Assembly (NCBI GenBank): GCA_018400615.1
Contig: JAGYML010000008.1
Span: forward strand, 1-34,603
Direction: 5' to 3'
DNA: 34,603 bases
From: a bacterium
GTDB taxonomy: Bacteria > Bacillota_I > Bacilli_A > Izemoplasmatales > Izemoplasmataceae
Below the pieces are notes generated by a model. The model was not told the DNA's origin. It saw nothing but the letters and a program-made list of their open reading frames with translations, and searched no databases. Positions 15,516 to 25,623 of this stretch are shown here, piece after piece. Each line of letters opens with the position of its first letter. Within the stretch, counting starts at the first letter, position 1. The position numbers were made by a program, and so were the translations under genes.

Positions 15516-15825
15516 GCTCATAGAAAACCTGAACAACGATGAAACCGTTGTTCAATACAAGGCCCTTGAAAAAGCGATTGATAACCGCCCCGAATTGATG
15601 ATGGCCTATGAAGACCTTCTTGAAAAGCAAAAAGCCATGGTCAGAAGTGAGACACTCAATCATAGTAACGCAGAAGAAAAGAAGGCAGTTTACGAACAAG
15701 CCTTGAAATCACTGGAAGATACCCCCATCATTCATCAGTATCTTGCACTCCAAGATTCTATCAACAGCGATTTGAAAATGCTTTATGAAATCATCGAGGA
15801 CGGATTCAACGCAAAGTCTGATTAA
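15499..15825 (+). CDS. ricA: YlbF/YmcA family regulator RicA
   Basis: The ~108-residue, all-helical protein resembles YmcA (RicA). The C-terminal block TPIIHQYLALQDSINSDLKM matches the YmcA region around IPVIQEF. In Bacillus subtilis RicA, RicF (YlbF) and RicT (YaaT) form the Y-complex, which carries Fe-S clusters and assists RNase Y-dependent mRNA maturation. The position just after miaB is the same as in Bacillus. The start is most likely TTG at 15499, which lies 8 bases after GGAGGG. The track's GTG at 15490 overlaps that site and is less likely. The gene overlaps the miaB end by 17 bases. Confidence 0.82.
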   Translation: MKALDKLIENLNNDETVVQYKALEKAIDNRPELMMAYEDLLEKQKAMVRSETLNHSNAEEKKAVYEQALKSLEDTPIIHQYLALQDSINSDLKMLYEIIEDGFNAKSD

Positions 15826-15963
15826 TAACACACAGGTCATTCTATGGGCGACCATTGATTTTAATCATCAGGGTCCTGACACAATCATAGATTACGTTGG
15901 AAGGTGCAAAACAGAAGCCACGCAATTTAGATATGTAATGGGTCTTAATAAAGGCTTAATGCA

Positions 15964-15992
15964 TTGAAATAAGACCTTCTCTAATGTATAAT
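15964..15992 (+). promoter_or_regulatory. Promoter of the SAP-repeat protein-mutS-mutL-miaA operon
   Basis: TTGAAA, a 17-base spacer and a perfect TATAAT form the strongest sigma-A match in the window. It is about 33 bases before the start at 16025. Confidence 0.8.
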
Positions 15993-16024
15993 AAAGTAAA
16001 TGGCAGGCACACTGGAGGGACACT

Positions 16025-17005
16025 ATGAAGAAAAAAGACGAAACCATTGAACTGAATAACAAGAAAGTCTCAATCGAGAAGCTGATTGAGTCTTTTGTAG
16101 TCATTCCTTCAGAAGAAATCGTCAAATATCTTAAAAACAAGGAAATATTTCTTCCGAATTATCTTCATAAAGCCCTTGTGCGAAAAAACATCGCACCCAT
16201 CATCGCGTCTGCCGACAACAACGACAAGTTCTCAGATGAAATGAAACACCGTCTCAAATGGTTTGACAAGTTCACCGTTTTTCAACTTGAAAGACTCGCG
16301 GATTCTTATCGCATCACCATCGATGTGAAGGAATACAAGAAAGATTTCTGGGATATCATCGTCCATAACCGCAATGAGCTTGGCATCAACAATCTTGAAT
16401 TCATAAAACTTCAAAACCTCACGATGAAATACCAAAGAAGCCACCAGGAAACCTATGACAACCTGAGGGCGAATTTCAACACCGTTTACTTTGAGCCTGA
16501 GGGGTATTTTGAGGGGACCAAAATAGATGAAGCACGTGAAGTGCTCCAACATGCGACCACACTCAATGACATCCGTGATTTAGGAAAAAAACACGGGGTG
16601 GAAATTCCCAGACGCATCAATAAGAAACAGCTCATTGAAATCATCGCCCTTCGCCTTGATCTCAATGACAGTGAACAGGAAAAACTTCAAAAGAAACCTA
16701 TTTTGGAACTTGAACGCTACGCCAAGGAACACAACATAAATATGTCCATTGAACTCAAGAAAGTCGACATGATCGAATACATCCTCATCAAACGCAACCG
16801 TACAAGCGTCCCGGTTCACGAGGAAAACAGTAAAATTTTCGAAGGTATCAACATCGAAGAGTATCTGTACAATGCCAAATTTGAAGAAATAGCTCAGAAA
16901 TATTCCGTAAGTCATCGCCGCAAGTCCAAAGCCTTGCGCGACATCGTGATTGCACTCATCATTGTAGGGGCGGCTGTCGCGGTCGTCGTATTCGATCTTA
17001 TATAG
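16025..17005 (+). CDS. Hypothetical tail-anchored protein with Rho_N/SAP-like repeats
   Basis: I do not recognise a named family. The 326-residue protein is charged and soluble up to residue ~300, then has a single C-terminal hydrophobic helix (~307-325) behind a basic patch (HRRKSKALRD), so it should be tail-anchored with its bulk in the cytoplasm. At least two, perhaps three, ~32-residue segments look like Rho_N/SAP/LEM-type helix-extended loop-helix modules: residues ~84-113, ~179-211 (LNDIRDLGKKHGVEIPRR, then KKQLIEIIALR) and ~225-257 (ILELERYAKEHNI, then KKVDMIEYILIKR). Such modules often bind nucleic acid, which would suggest a membrane tether; that is inference. The ATG follows GGAGGG. 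It is the first gene of the mutS operon, 17 bases before mutS. Confidence 0.62.
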   Translation: MKKKDETIELNNKKVSIEKLIESFVVIPSEEIVKYLKNKEIFLPNYLHKALVRKNIAPIIASADNNDKFSDEMKHRLKWFDKFTVFQLERLADSYRITIDVKEYKKDFWDIIVHNRNELGINNLEFIKLQNLTMKYQRSHQETYDNLRANFNTVYFEPEGYFEGTKIDEAREVLQHATTLNDIRDLGKKHGVEIPRRINKKQLIEIIALRLDLNDSEQEKLQKKPILELERYAKEHNINMSIELKKVDMIEYILIKRNRTSVPVHEENSKIFEGINIEEYLYNAKFEEIAQKYSVSHRRKSKALRDIVIALIIVGAAVAVVVFDLI

Positions 17006-17022
17006 TCCAGGAGTGAAACCAT

Positions 17023-19566
17023 ATGGCCCGTGATAAATCTACCTACACCCCGATGATGAAACAGTATCTATCCATTAAAGAAGACTACAGCGACGCTATA
17101 GTCTTTTTTCGTCTAGGAGACTTCTATGAAATGTTTTTTGAAGATGCGCTTGTTGCCAGCCGTGAGCTTGAAATTCAACTCACCGCAAGAGATGGGGGCG
17201 GTGAAAAGGTCCCTATGTGCGGGGTACCACACCATTCCAGTGATGCTTACATCTCACGCCTTGTAGACAAAGGCTACAAAGTCGCAATCTGTGAACAGAC
17301 CGAAGTCCCTACGAAGGGAAAGAAACTCGTCAACCGTGATGTCATAAGACTTGTCACTCCGGGTACGAACATTGACGAAGAAGGCATAGAATCGTATCAT
17401 ATCGCGGCCATTGGACTCAGTGAATACTTCTATACAATCAGTTATCTCAATGTCTCGACGGGCGTCATAGGGGCCATGCGTGTCCCAAAGGATTCAGGCG
17501 CACTTGTCAATGAACTTTCAACCATAGAACTCAAAGAAATTGTTATTTCCCATCAGTTTGACAAACGTTATATTGAAGCCTACGCTTCCCATGAAGGCAT
17601 CACCCTCTCCATTCACAGTGATACAGACATCGATGAATCGTTGACCCATCTTTTTGAAGATTTGCCTACGAAAGAAGAAAAGAAAACCACAAAAAGATTG
17701 CTAAGCTATATCATGGTGACTCAAAAAAGAACACTCCTGCATCTCAAGGAAGCTGTACACATTGAAGCAAGCAGCTACTTAAGGATGGACGCAGGAACGC
17801 TGCGCCATCTTGAACTTACGCGTACCATGATCAAGAACAAAGAGACAGGCTCTCTTTACTGGCTTCTCAACAATACAAAAACCGCGATGGGTGCCCGCTT
17901 TTTAAAGCGTCAGATCCTAAGACCCAGTGTCAACAGAGATACGTTGAACACGCGCTATGATTTCATAGAACGGTTGAACAGTGAATTCATTGTCCGCGAT
18001 GAACTCACGGACCTCCTCAAAAATGTGTATGACCTCGAGCGTATCGTCGGACGCATCTCCTATGGCAATACAAACGCCAAGGATCTTGTTCAGCTCAGAC
18101 GAAGTCTGTCGATCCTTCCAGCTTTCAAAAGGACGCTTTCAAGTCTTGAACTCGAGTATTCCAATATGCTCGCTTCCTCCATCAATCCACTCTCAGACAT
18201 CAAGCAAGAGCTTGACACTGCCTTGGTTGATGATCCCCCCCTTACCACCAAGGAAGGTGGCATGTTCAAAAAAGGCTATGACGAGGACCTTGATGAACTC
18301 AAGGAAATCCATCTAGATGTCAACGCTTGGCTTGAAAAACTTCAAACCGAAGAAAGAGAACGCACCGGTATCAAGAAACTGAAAATCGGGTATAACCGTG
18401 TATTTGGTTATTACATAGAAGTGCCGAGAGGCCAGGTAAAAAACGTGCTTGACGAATACGGGTATACACGCAAACAAACCCTTGCCAATGCTGAACGCTA
18501 CATTACAGAAGCCTTGAAAGAAAAAGAGAAGATCATTCTGTCTAGTGAAGAGAAAAGCATTCATAAGGAAAGAGAACTCTTTCTTGACCTCAGAGACCGC
18601 ATAAAAAGTCACATAAAAGCCATCCAGGAAAATGCCTCCATCATCAGTGAAGTCGACATGAATCTCTCGCTTTCAAGAGCGAGTGAAAAACTGGACCTTA
18701 CCAGACCCCACTTGAGAGATGACAGACAAATTGACATAGAAGCAGGTTTTCATCCGGTCGTACAAGCTTTCTCGGAAGACCCGTTTATCCCCAATGACAT
18801 AAAAATGACGAATAAAACCGATATACTGTTAATCACCGGACCAAATATGAGTGGGAAGTCCACCTACATGCGGCAACTCGCCATCACCGCCATCATGGCG
18901 CAGATAGGCTCGTTTGTGCCTGCTAAAAAGGCTTCCATTCCCGTGTTTGATCAACTTTTCACCCGCATTGGTGCGAGTGATGATCTCATAAGTGGTAAAT
19001 CCACCTTCATGGTTGAGATGCTTGATGCGAACCATGCCATCAAGCATGCTACAGACAAATCGCTCATCCTCTTTGATGAAATCGGGCGAGGAACCTCGAC
19101 TTACGACGGTATGGCCATTGCTCAGGCCATTATAGAATACATCCATGAAAAAATCAGAGCCAAGACGCTGTTCTCCACGCACTACCACGAACTCACACGA
19201 TTGGAAGAGTCACTTTCGAGGCTTAAAAATGTGCACGTAGCTGCAAAAGAGGAAGGTGATACCATCAAGTTTCATCACCTTGTCAAGGATGGCAAGGCTG
19301 ATAAATCCTATGGTGTCAATGTGGCCAGTCTTGCAAACCTGCCAGCCAGTCTTATCAAACGCAGCAAGACAATACTCTCTTCACTTGAAGAGAATGCCTA
19401 CGAGCCCACCCACAATCTTTTCAGTGTGGCAAAACCGCCTGAGGAAGCGTCCGAACATCAGGCCATTATCGATGCCCTTGAAAGAAGCAACCCCGATGAA
19501 ATGACGCCTATTGAGGCGCTTACGAAACTCTACGAACTCAAAAACGCGCTTAAAAACGATAAATAG
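17023..19566 (+). CDS. mutS: DNA mismatch repair protein MutS
   Basis: The 847-residue MutS recognises mismatches and small loops and signals to MutL using ATP. The N-terminal mismatch-binding motif is FRLGDFYEMFFEDA (Phe-x-Glu motif within FYEMF). The ATPase domain carries Walker A GPNMSGKST (residues ~606-614), ILFDEIGRGTSTYDG and STHYHEL. Length and order match MutS1 rather than MutS2, with no Smr domain. The ATG at 17023 has an AGGAG site. It sits between the tail-anchored protein and mutL, 17 and 20 bases from its neighbours, in a single operon. Confidence 0.97.
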   Translation: MARDKSTYTPMMKQYLSIKEDYSDAIVFFRLGDFYEMFFEDALVASRELEIQLTARDGGGEKVPMCGVPHHSSDAYISRLVDKGYKVAICEQTEVPTKGKKLVNRDVIRLVTPGTNIDEEGIESYHIAAIGLSEYFYTISYLNVSTGVIGAMRVPKDSGALVNELSTIELKEIVISHQFDKRYIEAYASHEGITLSIHSDTDIDESLTHLFEDLPTKEEKKTTKRLLSYIMVTQKRTLLHLKEAVHIEASSYLRMDAGTLRHLELTRTMIKNKETGSLYWLLNNTKTAMGARFLKRQILRPSVNRDTLNTRYDFIERLNSEFIVRDELTDLLKNVYDLERIVGRISYGNTNAKDLVQLRRSLSILPAFKRTLSSLELEYSNMLASSINPLSDIKQELDTALVDDPPLTTKEGGMFKKGYDEDLDELKEIHLDVNAWLEKLQTEERERTGIKKLKIGYNRVFGYYIEVPRGQVKNVLDEYGYTRKQTLANAERYITEALKEKEKIILSSEEKSIHKERELFLDLRDRIKSHIKAIQENASIISEVDMNLSLSRASEKLDLTRPHLRDDRQIDIEAGFHPVVQAFSEDPFIPNDIKMTNKTDILLITGPNMSGKSTYMRQLAITAIMAQIGSFVPAKKASIPVFDQLFTRIGASDDLISGKSTFMVEMLDANHAIKHATDKSLILFDEIGRGTSTYDGMAIAQAIIEYIHEKIRAKTLFSTHYHELTRLEESLSRLKNVHVAAKEEGDTIKFHHLVKDGKADKSYGVNVASLANLPASLIKRSKTILSSLEENAYEPTHNLFSVAKPPEEASEHQAIIDALERSNPDEMTPIEALTKLYELKNALKNDK

Positions 19567-19586
19567 CATCTTAAGGAGGTGAGTTT

Positions 19587-21440
19587 ATGGGCAGAATAAG
19601 ACAACTTGATACGACCTTGTCCAATATGATTGCGGCGGGCGAAGTTGTAGAAAACATGGCAAGTGTCGTCAAGGAACTGCTGGAAAACGCCATAGATGCA
19701 GAATCCACCCATGTGTCCATCGAACTCAAAGAAGCGGGACTGCGTCTCATAAAAATCACGGATGATGGGTTTGGTATGGACAAAGACGATATGGAAATGG
19801 CACTTAAAAGACACGCCACCTCTAAAATCATGAGTGAACACGACCTCCATCATATCGGGAGTCTTGGTTTCCGCGGGGAAGCCTTGCCTTCTATTGCAAG
19901 CGTCAGTGAAATGACGCTTGAGAGTTCCATTGACAAATCCCCAGGCACGTTCATGAAAATCAACAGCGGGGAAGTGCTTGAACGGGGCAGTGGTGCTGCA
20001 AGAAAAGGGACGACCGTAAAAGTCACCAACCTCTTTTACAATACTCCAGCACGCCTCAAACATCTCAGAAGCGTGAACCGTGAACTTTCAAACATTCAGC
20101 ATTATGTACAAAAAATCGCCTTGGCACACCGGACTATAGCCATCACGCTCATCAATGATGGAAAAACGCTGCTTAAAACCACCGGTGATGGCAGTGCGCT
20201 TAAAATACTCAATCAGATGTACCCTACTGAAATTATCAAGAACATGCTTGAATTCGAAGGAAAGAACCAGTACTTCACCATCAGAGGCTATGCAAGCAAA
20301 CCTGAACATACACGGTCATCAAGAGACCACATGATGGTTATGGCCAACCGTCGTCTGATTAGAGACACTTCCATCACCAATGCGGTACTGAAGGGCTATA
20401 GAACACACCTCTTCCAACACAAATACCCAATCATCTATCTTGAAATCGAAGTTGATCCCATATTGATTGATGTCAACATACACCCTCAAAAACTATCCAT
20501 TAAATTCAGTGAACAGCGGTTGTTGGAATCCTTGATCTCTGATACCTTAAGTCACAGACTGAATGAAGAAACACTGGTTCCTGAGATTAAAAACCCATCC
20601 GAAAGGCCCCCTTCCACTCAGATGACTTTTGAAAGTGAAGCAGCCATACCCGCTTCTCCAAGGGATGACGAAAAGCAAGATGACATGCACTATCACACAA
20701 CCGATGCGCACCAGGCGCATGTAAGAGAAAATGGACCACCTGATACGCAAGCCCCCACCTCACGTGAAGCCTCCACCCATTCATATGACGAAGATCATCC
20801 AAATAGAATGACACACGCCTTTGAAACCGCCCCTCCAATTAAACCATCTGAAAACCGGGTCCCCCATCTTGAATACATTGGTCAGATGCATGGAACCTAT
20901 CTTCTTTTTCAAAACGAAAAGGGATTATACCTCATGGATCAGCATGCCGCGGCTGAACGCATTCGGTATGAACAGTACTTTGAACGCATGCGAAAACAAA
21001 AAGCCAATGTACAGACATTGACCACGCCATTTATCATAAGACTTTCAAGTGAAGAGGTAACACTGTTTGATGAATTCAAAACGATACTTGAATCGTTTGG
21101 GATTGAGGCGAGCAGGAAAGATCACTCCAGCCTATACATACACACCGTTCCTTCATGGTTTTTAAAGGGCATGGAAGAGACCTATACGGAAACCATGATT
21201 CGCCATATCACAGCCAATCAGACCCTTGAAGATATTGGGGCCATCATTGATCCACTCGCGAAGGATTTGTCTTGCAAGCATTCAATTCGTGCCAACAAAT
21301 ACATCACTAAAGAGGAAGTGGACAAGCTTTTAAGTGACCTACGCAAGGCTTCAAATCCTTTCACTTGTCCCCATGGGCGCCCCACTATCATTCACTTTTC
21401 AAGTCGTGAACTTGAAACCTTTTTCAAGCGGGTGGCATAA
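19587..21440 (+). CDS. mutL: DNA mismatch repair protein MutL (endonuclease type)
   Basis: The 617-residue MutL couples mismatch recognition to strand incision. The N-terminal GHKL ATPase motifs are present (LLENAIDA, DDGFGMDK, GFRGEALPSIASV). A polar linker (~residues 330-415) is rich in His, Asp, Glu, Pro and Thr and looks disordered. The C-terminal domain carries the nuclease motif DQHA-x2-E-x4-E (DQHAAAERIRYE, from residue 451) and the zinc-site CPHGRP element. This MutL should therefore nick DNA itself, as expected for an organism without MutH. A strong AAGGAGGTGA site precedes the ATG. The stop overlaps the miaA start by one base (TAATG). Confidence 0.97.
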   Translation: MGRIRQLDTTLSNMIAAGEVVENMASVVKELLENAIDAESTHVSIELKEAGLRLIKITDDGFGMDKDDMEMALKRHATSKIMSEHDLHHIGSLGFRGEALPSIASVSEMTLESSIDKSPGTFMKINSGEVLERGSGAARKGTTVKVTNLFYNTPARLKHLRSVNRELSNIQHYVQKIALAHRTIAITLINDGKTLLKTTGDGSALKILNQMYPTEIIKNMLEFEGKNQYFTIRGYASKPEHTRSSRDHMMVMANRRLIRDTSITNAVLKGYRTHLFQHKYPIIYLEIEVDPILIDVNIHPQKLSIKFSEQRLLESLISDTLSHRLNEETLVPEIKNPSERPPSTQMTFESEAAIPASPRDDEKQDDMHYHTTDAHQAHVRENGPPDTQAPTSREASTHSYDEDHPNRMTHAFETAPPIKPSENRVPHLEYIGQMHGTYLLFQNEKGLYLMDQHAAAERIRYEQYFERMRKQKANVQTLTTPFIIRLSSEEVTLFDEFKTILESFGIEASRKDHSSLYIHTVPSWFLKGMEETYTETMIRHITANQTLEDIGAIIDPLAKDLSCKHSIRANKYITKEEVDKLLSDLRKASNPFTCPHGRPTIIHFSSRELETFFKRVA

Positions 21441-22336
21441 TGATAATAGTCATAACGGGCCCTACAGGCGTAGGCAAGACCGCCCTTTCTCTTGAAATCG
21501 CCAAACAGTATGATGTCGAAATCATTTCAGGTGATTCCATGCAGATTTACAAGGGGATGGACATAGGCACCGCAAAAATTTCAAAACAAGAACAGGCCCA
21601 TGTTCCCCACCATATGATAGACATCATCATTCCTGAAGAATCCTTCAGTGTCGCTGACTATCAGCGTACAGTGAGGGCACACATCAAAGCCATTCAAAAA
21701 AGAGGTCGCATTCCGCTCATAGTAGGCGGGACCGGCTTTTATATAAAAAGTGCGCTTCACGACTATCGTTTTGAAGGCAAAGCCTCGTCTGATGCTTTCG
21801 TGGAAGCTCATAAAGATCAAACCCCCATGGCGCTTTACAATGAACTTAAAAGTCTGGATAGTGACGCAGCTAAAAAAATCCATCCTCATAATCGCAAAAG
21901 AGTCTTGCGAGCGCTCGAAAAGGCAAAATCAGGTACACCAATCTCTGGAGAAAACAAAGGTGAGAGCCCACTTTACGATTACCTCCTCATTACACTTACA
22001 ATGGACAGAGAAGCCCTTTATGAGCGCATCAACGCAAGGGTTGATGCCATGGTTGAAGAAGGGCTTTTAAAAGAAGCACGGGATTTATACTTCAGAGACA
22101 TCGCCAAGACGGCCAAAGGGGCCATCGGTTACAAGGAACTGTTTGAATATTTTGATGGATTGATTACCCTCGAAGAAGCGGTCAGCCGCATCAAACAAAA
22201 CACGAGACGCTTCGCAAAAAGACAGATTACATACTTCAAGCATCAATTCAACCCTTATTGGTTTGACGTAGGAAACCATGATTTTGATGACGTCACCAAG
22301 CAAGTATTGACTTTAATCCAACACCATAAATCATAA
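21440..22336 (+). CDS. miaA: tRNA dimethylallyltransferase MiaA
   Basis: The 298-residue enzyme adds dimethylallyl to A37 of tRNAs reading UNN codons, the substrate step for MiaB. The P-loop GPTGVGKTALSLEIA is at the N-terminus, followed by ISGDSMQIYKGMDIGTAK, the IVGGTGFYIK block and the C-terminal KQNTRRFAKRQITYF signature. It overlaps the mutL stop by one base, so translation is coupled. The mutS-mutL-miaA order is conserved in many Gram-positive bacteria. No hfq follows; a terminator closes the operon. Confidence 0.96.
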   Translation: MIIVITGPTGVGKTALSLEIAKQYDVEIISGDSMQIYKGMDIGTAKISKQEQAHVPHHMIDIIIPEESFSVADYQRTVRAHIKAIQKRGRIPLIVGGTGFYIKSALHDYRFEGKASSDAFVEAHKDQTPMALYNELKSLDSDAAKKIHPHNRKRVLRALEKAKSGTPISGENKGESPLYDYLLITLTMDREALYERINARVDAMVEEGLLKEARDLYFRDIAKTAKGAIGYKELFEYFDGLITLEEAVSRIKQNTRRFAKRQITYFKHQFNPYWFDVGNHDFDDVTKQVLTLIQHHKS

Positions 22337-22343
22337 GCCATAG

Positions 22344-22388
22344 ACCTTGAGAGTGTCAATTCGTTGATGCGCTCAAGGTTTTATTTTA
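22344..22388 (+). terminator. Terminator of the mutS-mutL-miaA operon
   Basis: The outer arms ACCTTGAG / CTCAAGGT are perfect 8-bp complements. The 20-base loop contains a further small stem TCAA-TTCG-TTGA. A T-rich tail follows. Confidence 0.75.
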
Positions 22389-22410
22389 CTAAAATTTATA
22401 TACTTTTACC

Positions 22411-22426
<16 letters not shown>
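22383..22426. promoter_or_regulatory. Two candidate repressor operators (ATTTTACTAAA) at the gal promoter
   Basis: The 11-mer ATTTTACTAAA occurs at 22383-22393 and 22416-22426, 33 bp start to start, about three helical turns. Its core TTTTA-N-TAAA is close to a palindrome. The second copy overlaps the last base of the -35 box and lies in the spacer of the gal promoter, where a bound repressor would block polymerase. The obvious candidate protein is the LacI-family regulator encoded immediately downstream. Confidence 0.55.
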
Positions 22427-23462
<1,036 letters not shown>

Positions 23463-23472
23463 GAGGGTAATC

Positions 23473-24642
23473 ATGCATTCACAAACATTTGAGGGTTTCA
23501 AAAAAATATTTGGCAAAGCCCCTACACACAGGCTTTACTCGCCTGGGCGTGTCAATTTGATAGGCGAACACACTGATTACAGTGGAGGCATGGTGTTCCC
23601 CATGGCCTTGAGCATTGGAATCAATGGTGCCTACAAAAAGCGGGACGATGGTAAAATTCGTCTTTACAGTTCAACGTTCGAGGAATTGGGCGTATTGACA
23701 GTCGAACTCAATGATTTACGGTATAAAAAGGGGTTTTCGTTTGGGAACTATGTTCAAGGGGTTTTATCCATATTGAAATCTGAAGGCTACACCTTGTCAA
23801 AGGGCTTTGATCTGTACCTCGATTCATCTCTTCCAGCCTCAGCAGGCCTTTCCTCTTCCGCAGCGCTTGAAATGGCTGTATTGAGTGTAGTGGACAGTCT
23901 TGAAGGCTACAATCTTGAAGGATTGGAAGCGGTCAAACTGGCAAGAAAAGTGGAGAATGACTACATGGGAATTGCTTCAGGCATCATGGATCAGTTTGCG
24001 GTCAGGTTTGGTAAACGCAACCATGCCATCTTTTTGAATACCCAGACGCTTGAATATGCCTATGCCCCATTTGAATTGAAGCATCATACTCTGTTCATGA
24101 TGAATACCAATAAGAAAAGGAACCTCGAGACGAGTGATTACAACGAACGCTTTGATTCTGTCAAGGCAGGGATGGACCGGGTGAAAGCCTTACTGAAAGT
24201 AGAGTCCCTTGGTGAAGTCAGTACGGATCAGTTTGATGAAATTTCTACTAAATTTGAATCGGAACAAATCAAACGTCGCATACGGCATGTGGTCAATGAA
24301 AATGATCGAACCAAAAAGGCGTATGAAGCTTTGAAAAACAATGATTATCCCTTGTTCGGGACATTGATGGATGCTTCACATTCGTCACTCAAGAACGATT
24401 TTGAAGTTTCTTGCGATGAGCTTGATTATCTGGTGGAACAAAACAAAAGACTGGGGGCCCTCGGCGCAAGAATGACAGGGGCCGGATTCGGGGGCACCAT
24501 GATTGCGCTGTATGAAAACTCTGATGTCCCGGACTCTTTTGACACTTTGAAAGAAGACTATGAAAAACGGTTTAACAAACCCCTCAATATTTATCAGGCT
24601 TCAAGTTCTGATGGGGTCTATTCCATGAAGGAGGCTGATTAG
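23473..24642 (+). CDS. galK: Galactokinase
   Basis: The 389-residue GHMP kinase phosphorylates alpha-galactose at C1, the first step of the Leloir pathway. The galactokinase signature (GRVNLIGEHTDYSGG), the GHMP ATP-binding motif (LPASAGLSSSAALE) and the C-terminal glycine motif (GARMTGAGFGG) are all intact. The ATG follows AGGAGGG. The next gene, galE, begins immediately after the stop with no gap. Confidence 0.96.
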   Translation: MHSQTFEGFKKIFGKAPTHRLYSPGRVNLIGEHTDYSGGMVFPMALSIGINGAYKKRDDGKIRLYSSTFEELGVLTVELNDLRYKKGFSFGNYVQGVLSILKSEGYTLSKGFDLYLDSSLPASAGLSSSAALEMAVLSVVDSLEGYNLEGLEAVKLARKVENDYMGIASGIMDQFAVRFGKRNHAIFLNTQTLEYAYAPFELKHHTLFMMNTNKKRNLETSDYNERFDSVKAGMDRVKALLKVESLGEVSTDQFDEISTKFESEQIKRRIRHVVNENDRTKKAYEALKNNDYPLFGTLMDASHSSLKNDFEVSCDELDYLVEQNKRLGALGARMTGAGFGGTMIALYENSDVPDSFDTLKEDYEKRFNKPLNIYQASSSDGVYSMKEAD

Positions 24643-25623
24643 ATGAATGTGCTTGTAACGGGTGGTGCGGGATATATTGGAAGTCATGCCGTCAAGATGC
24701 TCAAGGAACAAAACTTCCAAGTGGCGATTGTGGACAATTTGTCCACAGGCCATGAATCATTGATTGATTCATCTGTACCATTTTATGAGGGGTCAATTTT
24801 AAACAAGGCTTTTTTGCATCGTGTATTTGATACATTCAAACCTGATGCTGTTTTGCATTTTGCCGCCTTTTCACTGGTTGGAGACAGTGTAAAACATCCA
24901 CTTGTCTATTACAAAAACAATGTTGAAGGTTCACGGACCCTTCTTGAAGTCATGCAACACCATTCAGTAGAGGCATTTATTCTCTCATCCACCGCCGCTG
25001 TTTATGGTGAAGTCACATCCATGCCCATCAATGAAGACAGTCTGCCAAATCCGACCAACCCTTACGGTGCAACCAAAAAGACCATTGAAGATATGCTGCA
25101 GGCACAAAGTGTCGCCAATGAAGCTTTCAATTACGTAGCTCTCAGATACTTCAATGTGGCTGGGGCCTCACTGGATGCTTCACTTGGTGAACTGCACAAT
25201 CCCGAGACCCATCTCATTCCCAATATCATAAAAAGTGCCTTCAACGCGTCCCAACCCTTGAAGGTCTTTGGTACGGATTATGATACTGAAGACGGCAGTG
25301 CAGTCAGGGATTACATTCACGTTGAGGATCTGGTTGATGCCCACATCAAGGCTTTGAAATATCTTATGGAATTCAATGAATCCAATATTTTCAACCTCGG
25401 AAGTCAAAGAGGCTACAGTGTGCTGGAAATCATCAAGACGAGTGAAGCAGTGCTTGGTGTGGACATACCCTATGTTGAGAGCGAAAGACGCCCGGGGGAT
25501 CCCGCAAAATTAATCGCCTCCCATGAAAAAGCCAATAGAATGTTGAACTGGGAACCCAAACATACGTTGAGAACGATGATTGAAACAGCCTATGAATTCT
25601 ATAAAGGACGTGGATTGTTGTGA
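24643..25623 (+). CDS. galE: UDP-glucose 4-epimerase
   Basis: The 326-residue SDR enzyme interconverts UDP-galactose and UDP-glucose. The NAD-binding motif TGGAGYIGSHA opens the protein. The catalytic Ser/Thr region is LSSTAAVYGE and the YxxxK pair is YGATKK. The substrate-binding region RPGDPAKLIAS is typical of GalE. Its ribosome binding site (AAGGAGG) lies in the last codons of galK, and it overlaps galT by four bases (GTGA). Confidence 0.95.
   Translation: MNVLVTGGAGYIGSHAVKMLKEQNFQVAIVDNLSTGHESLIDSSVPFYEGSILNKAFLHRVFDTFKPDAVLHFAAFSLVGDSVKHPLVYYKNNVEGSRTLLEVMQHHSVEAFILSSTAAVYGEVTSMPINEDSLPNPTNPYGATKKTIEDMLQAQSVANEAFNYVALRYFNVAGASLDASLGELHNPETHLIPNIIKSAFNASQPLKVFGTDYDTEDGSAVRDYIHVEDLVDAHIKALKYLMEFNESNIFNLGSQRGYSVLEIIKTSEAVLGVDIPYVESERRPGDPAKLIASHEKANRMLNWEPKHTLRTMIETAYEFYKGRGLL

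Noticed and set aside
15785-15967. 60-residue ORF between ricA and the mutS operon
   Set aside because: No ribosome binding site, starts inside ricA in another frame, and ends at the operon promoter.
19530-20063. 177-residue minus-strand ORF over the mutS/mutL junction
   Set aside because: Shadow of two certain genes; no motif or upstream signals.
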